In this document: in pieces, positions 60,601-64,000 of the stretch
How positions within the stretch are numbered: position 1 is the stretch's first letter
Layout of the letters: each line of letters begins with the position of its first letter
Assembly: GCF_947623445.1 (NCBI RefSeq)
Contig: NC_135247.1
Location: 17,300,501-17,364,500 of the forward strand
Length of the DNA stretch: 64,000 nucleotides
Reading direction: 5' to 3'
DNA from: Clavelina lepadiformis
Lineage: Eukaryota > Chordata > Ascidiacea > Aplousobranchia > Clavelinidae
Notes under the pieces: model-generated
Databases searched by the model: none
What the model was told of the DNA's origin: nothing
The model's input: only the letters and a program-made list of their open reading frames with translations
Translations under genes and position numbers: made by a program

Positions 60601-63600
60601 TTGCTTAAAAGCCAACTTTTCAGTCTTTCACTTGCTACAAAATTCGTTCAAATTACAAGATCTTTTCACCAGTATACCTGCTCTTGTAAGAATCAAGACT
60701 TTGTCTTTGGAACAAAACTTCAAAACTTTTCCCACGTGACAAGCAGTCAGTGGGTTGTCACCTGTTATCATTGTTATCTGCGGAAGTAAAAAGAAACTAT
60801 TTAGATCAGGCAGCAGTCCGCTCTGTTCCATGCACATTACAACTGCATTTTTTCGTCAAAGAACATCAGCTTATATGACCATAAGCTGCGTGTAATAAAG
60901 CAGGACTCACATAATGAGTGGCGTGCCGAATTTCACGCATAACTGCTTTTGAATCAAGCTTAAGTGGACTAGAAATGATAACAAAACCAGCAAAAATCAA
61001 TTTCTTCTCAACTTCTTCGCGCTTCAGATTGCGAATCTAAAGAACGTTTACTATGTTCAATTATTCTACAGCACAGTGAAAAAAAAAACGATGCAAAATA
61101 TTTATAATCACCAAATGATCACCAAATGATCACCACATGATCATAACATGATCATCTATGGAGAAAAATAGACAGAATATTAGAAGGACTCATGGAAGCA
61201 TTATTCTCAATCTTTTTTACGTAATTTTTAATACCTCTTGTGACGAGATTCCTTTACCTAAATCCCTGTAACCTAGTGCAAGCACTCTTGCTCCTCGCTG
61301 GGACAACTCCCGATGCTGTTTGTCGTAATCGTCCGGAATCGATGAAAACTGAAATGAGGATCAGTCACACGATCAGTGATCTTCATCTTCAACTAGTTAA
61401 GTAACAACAGAGGATTGTAATAACCGAGTCACGCACCATCGGCTTCAGTGTCTCTGCCGCTCCTTTAATGGTGATGATGTAACGAAGATCAACCGATCCC
61501 ATTTCCTCCTGACTCACAATCGCGCTCATCCTCTGTAAAATTTCTTCTCGTCAAACGTGAGCAAAATTACAAACACTAGTGACAATCCAGGAATATAGTA
61601 CTTTGTAAGATTAACAACTTAATTGCGATAAAATCTTCTAACTTTAAGTGCGGAGCTGAAATGGAATCGTTGAACGACTTTCAACGGTTGAAGACCGATT
61701 GTCTTCTTTTTCGGAATGACAACGTCACCTTTAAGTATTTTAGTAAAAAGCAAAAATAAATAAATACCTCACCCATGTGTGGCACAAACTGGATATTTCA
61801 CAAGCAAAGGTTTCATATACATTTGGCAGCTATGAAATTGAGTCAACCGATACCTTTAGTTAAATTCCATTCCACAGCTTTAAGCATGGCTTGTTCCAGG
61901 GGATCCCCCACCAATTCTTCGTCCATTCGAGCAAGAGCATGGCAAGTGGCCATGACCTACAAATGTTAAAATCATCAAAGAAAAATGAGGACCACTACCG
62001 CCGTTTAATTATACATTGAACGAAATCAATCTCTTTATCTTTCATAGAGATCACAATCATTATTGCGGTAAAGAAATAACTTACCTTCTGTGTTATGGCT
62101 GGCGAACTGGTGACAGGACACAGGACGGCATCTGTGTTTAAATCTTCCACGCTATCACTGCTCTCTTTTTTTACCCCTGAGAATAGTTTTCAATTGAAAA
62201 ATGTATTAAATAAATCAATATCATCCGAAGTTCGTTGAAATTTAAAATAAAATTCAACCTGCAATCCCTTCCACTACCAAGCTGTCACTGGTTAAGGTTC
62301 CGGTTTTATCAAGGCAGCAGATGTCAATTTTTCCAGCAAAAGGGATCCGGAAAGGTTCAGTGCAATAAACAACTAAAAACATAGTAAAAAGTAAATACTA
62401 AATGAAAAATTGCAGTAAATTACAAGTAATGGAGTGTTTAAAATGGTAAAAAAGAAACAAAAGCTGGCAAGCAAAACTGAAAAAAATGTCTCTAAAAGCA
62501 ACTGCCCTTACATAGCTTCGACAGAGCCAGTAATGATGAATTAACAGCAAGCGAAAGCTCTATTGGGAGTTCAGGGGGCACAACAGAGGTGAGGATAAGG
62601 ACACAATTTAAAACCAGTTTGTACCGGCTCCTTGTGGGGTCGGCACTGCCTGAAATGTCAACACTTTGTTAAAGTTGCATACAACATCATTTAAGTCCAA
62701 TAAATGACATTATAAAAAGAGCATTGGGAAATAAATGACATTATGATGCATAATATTTAACTGGTAGCACACCTGTTTTATTAACCAGCTAAATCTTACA
62801 AATTAATGGCATTTTTAGGTAAATGAAATGGAACTGAAAGATGCAAGTTACGCATAATAAATTGTTCTTTTCTATTTCTTAGTAACAAACTACACGATAT
62901 AATCCCAGTTAGAACTGATTAAATTTGCTACTGAAAATGTTACACTGCAGAAAATTGCTAGCAACTTGGGCAAAAGAAAAAAAACTCACCAATAACCCAA
63001 ACGTATGACGAGGCAGCTATGGCAAACATCAATAGAAACATTATAAAAACAAACGTTTCTAGATTGTTGGCAGTAACACGTTTTACACCAAACAAAATTG
63101 TTCTCAAAAGTTTGCCCTTAAAAATAAAGATCTTATGTTATTGGGACTTCCTCAAACGACCTCTTCTAAACTTGCACAGTGGCAGACAACCTGTGATGTG
63201 TTGAAGCCAGTTCGAAGGACATATCCCACACACCCATTGTCAGGGGGTCTAGAAGCCCCTTCTTTCACCCCGCCTGAACTGCGTGGCGGGGGTTCGTGTT
63301 GGACAACGCGAGTTCCTCCACTGATCAAGTGCACCCTCGAGTGGACGGAGAGATCTAAGACAGTGTCACCGTGGCCTCCTTCAATAGGATCCTGGGAAAT
63401 GTTATCCAGAGAGTTAAAACTGTTCAGTTGTTATAATTATTATCAATCTCGGCATAACAACGTATGACAAAATGTTTCTAATTATTTGAAGACGGAAATT
63501 TTTTTTATAAAACTCAATTAAATTACGATTGAGTATAGTCTGTGGCCATTGATATAACCGTAGCGAAACAAAACATACAACAAAAATACCAATTAAGTAG

Positions 63601-64000
63601 ATTATATAAAACCTATTTGGCAAAACTTTATAAAACCTATTTGTGTGCATGCATTTCATTCAATACTACATCCATTATTCATGCTTGCATTCGATAAAAC
63701 TATGTTCCTCTTGCTTTATTTGTCTTGTCATTGCTGTATACATCATAACTTGTAAAACTATGCTCCTAAACATTTCATACACTATGTGAAGCACTTTGTA
63801 TCATTCTCGTACTTTCATCTGGGGGACTGATTCTCCTGTGAGCATTGCTTCGTCAACTATCAACCTTCCTCGAAGGAGCAAAATATCGCAGGGAATTTGC
63901 CTCTCCTCCCCAACAACATTCGATGAACGAGTGATTGAAATAATGTCACCGGCAACCAGATCGCTGGTTTTTATCGGTCTCCATTTACGAGTTCGAAACA
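57629..64000 (-). CDS. ATP13A1: P5A-type ATPase, ATP13A1-like (5' end off window)
   Basis: ATP13A1 is an ER transmembrane-helix dislocase that removes mis-inserted proteins. About 20 exons run from the window edge to a stop at 57631-57629. In order they encode the actuator segment [15 protein letters not shown] (63840 area), [11 protein letters not shown], the P5A transmembrane motif [17 protein letters not shown] (about 62560), the phosphorylated loop [13 protein letters not shown] (about 62300), [26 protein letters not shown] (about 60760), [18 protein letters not shown] (60126-60036), [29 protein letters not shown] and the last membrane segments. The final exon, 57739-57629, encodes [15 protein letters not shown] and ends LKKLC. 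All catalytic motifs are present; one hinge Asp is His. The N-terminal third or so is beyond base 64000. Confidence 0.95.
61107..61157 (+). repeat. Short tandem repeat, 11-bp unit
   Basis: ATCACCAAATG occurs twice, then ATCACCACATG, ATCATAACATG and a partial ATCATCTATGG. The array lies in an ATP13A1 intron and does not touch the flanking exons. Confidence 0.75.

Overview
The window is animal nuclear DNA: AT-rich, rich in introns, with GT-AG introns of mostly 100-500 bases and several decayed DNA transposons. Compact gene spacing, a complement-type sushi/vWA gene and the sequence style suggest an invertebrate deuterostome, most likely a Ciona-like ascidian. This organism call is inference; no marker in the window proves it.

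Layout, left to right. (1) 84-6122, minus: a secreted sushi / WAP-like / von Willebrand A protein resembling complement factor B/C2, running off the left edge. (2) 7255-10839, minus: tubulin-folding cofactor D, an intact 1194-residue gene with no introns. (3) 11876-13441, minus: an intronless 521-residue TPR protein. (4) 15709-35626, minus: a complete mTOR kinase gene of about 60 exons, from an ATG preceded by an in-frame stop to a 16-base last exon encoding the CPFW terminus, with a polyadenylation signal just after it. (5) 40640-43127, minus: an MTMR14-type myotubularin phosphatase carried almost wholly on one exon. (6) 53412-55349, plus: a six-exon GT10 fucosyltransferase (443 residues). 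(7) 57629-64000, minus: the C-terminal two thirds or so of a P5A ATPase (ATP13A1), running off the right edge.

The spaces between genes, and the large introns, hold mobile DNA. Three hAT-type elements can be bounded by terminal inverted repeats and 8-bp target duplications: 2266-3263, 36593-36903 and 37177-38135. A fourth hAT-like terminus lies near 51469. A roughly 110-base repeat occurs four times (3.4, 14.9, 17.7 and 53.3 kb), and there are other repeat pairs and two tRNA-like SINE fragments. The 10.2 kb between MTMR14 and the fucosyltransferase has no gene I can support.

Most genes are conserved and act in separate pathways: TBCD in tubulin folding; mTOR in growth control, with MTMR14 (a phosphoinositide phosphatase linked to autophagy) as a functional relative next door; ATP13A1 in ER membrane-protein quality control; the fucosyltransferase in Golgi glycosylation; the factor B-like protein in humoral immunity. 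I see no operon and no clearly new system. The best leads are the factor B-like gene with interleaved WAP-like modules, the hAT group, the four-copy repeat, and several small departures in otherwise conserved genes: a missing mTOR regulatory segment, a GC-AG intron in the mTOR kinase domain, and an Asp-to-His change in ATP13A1.
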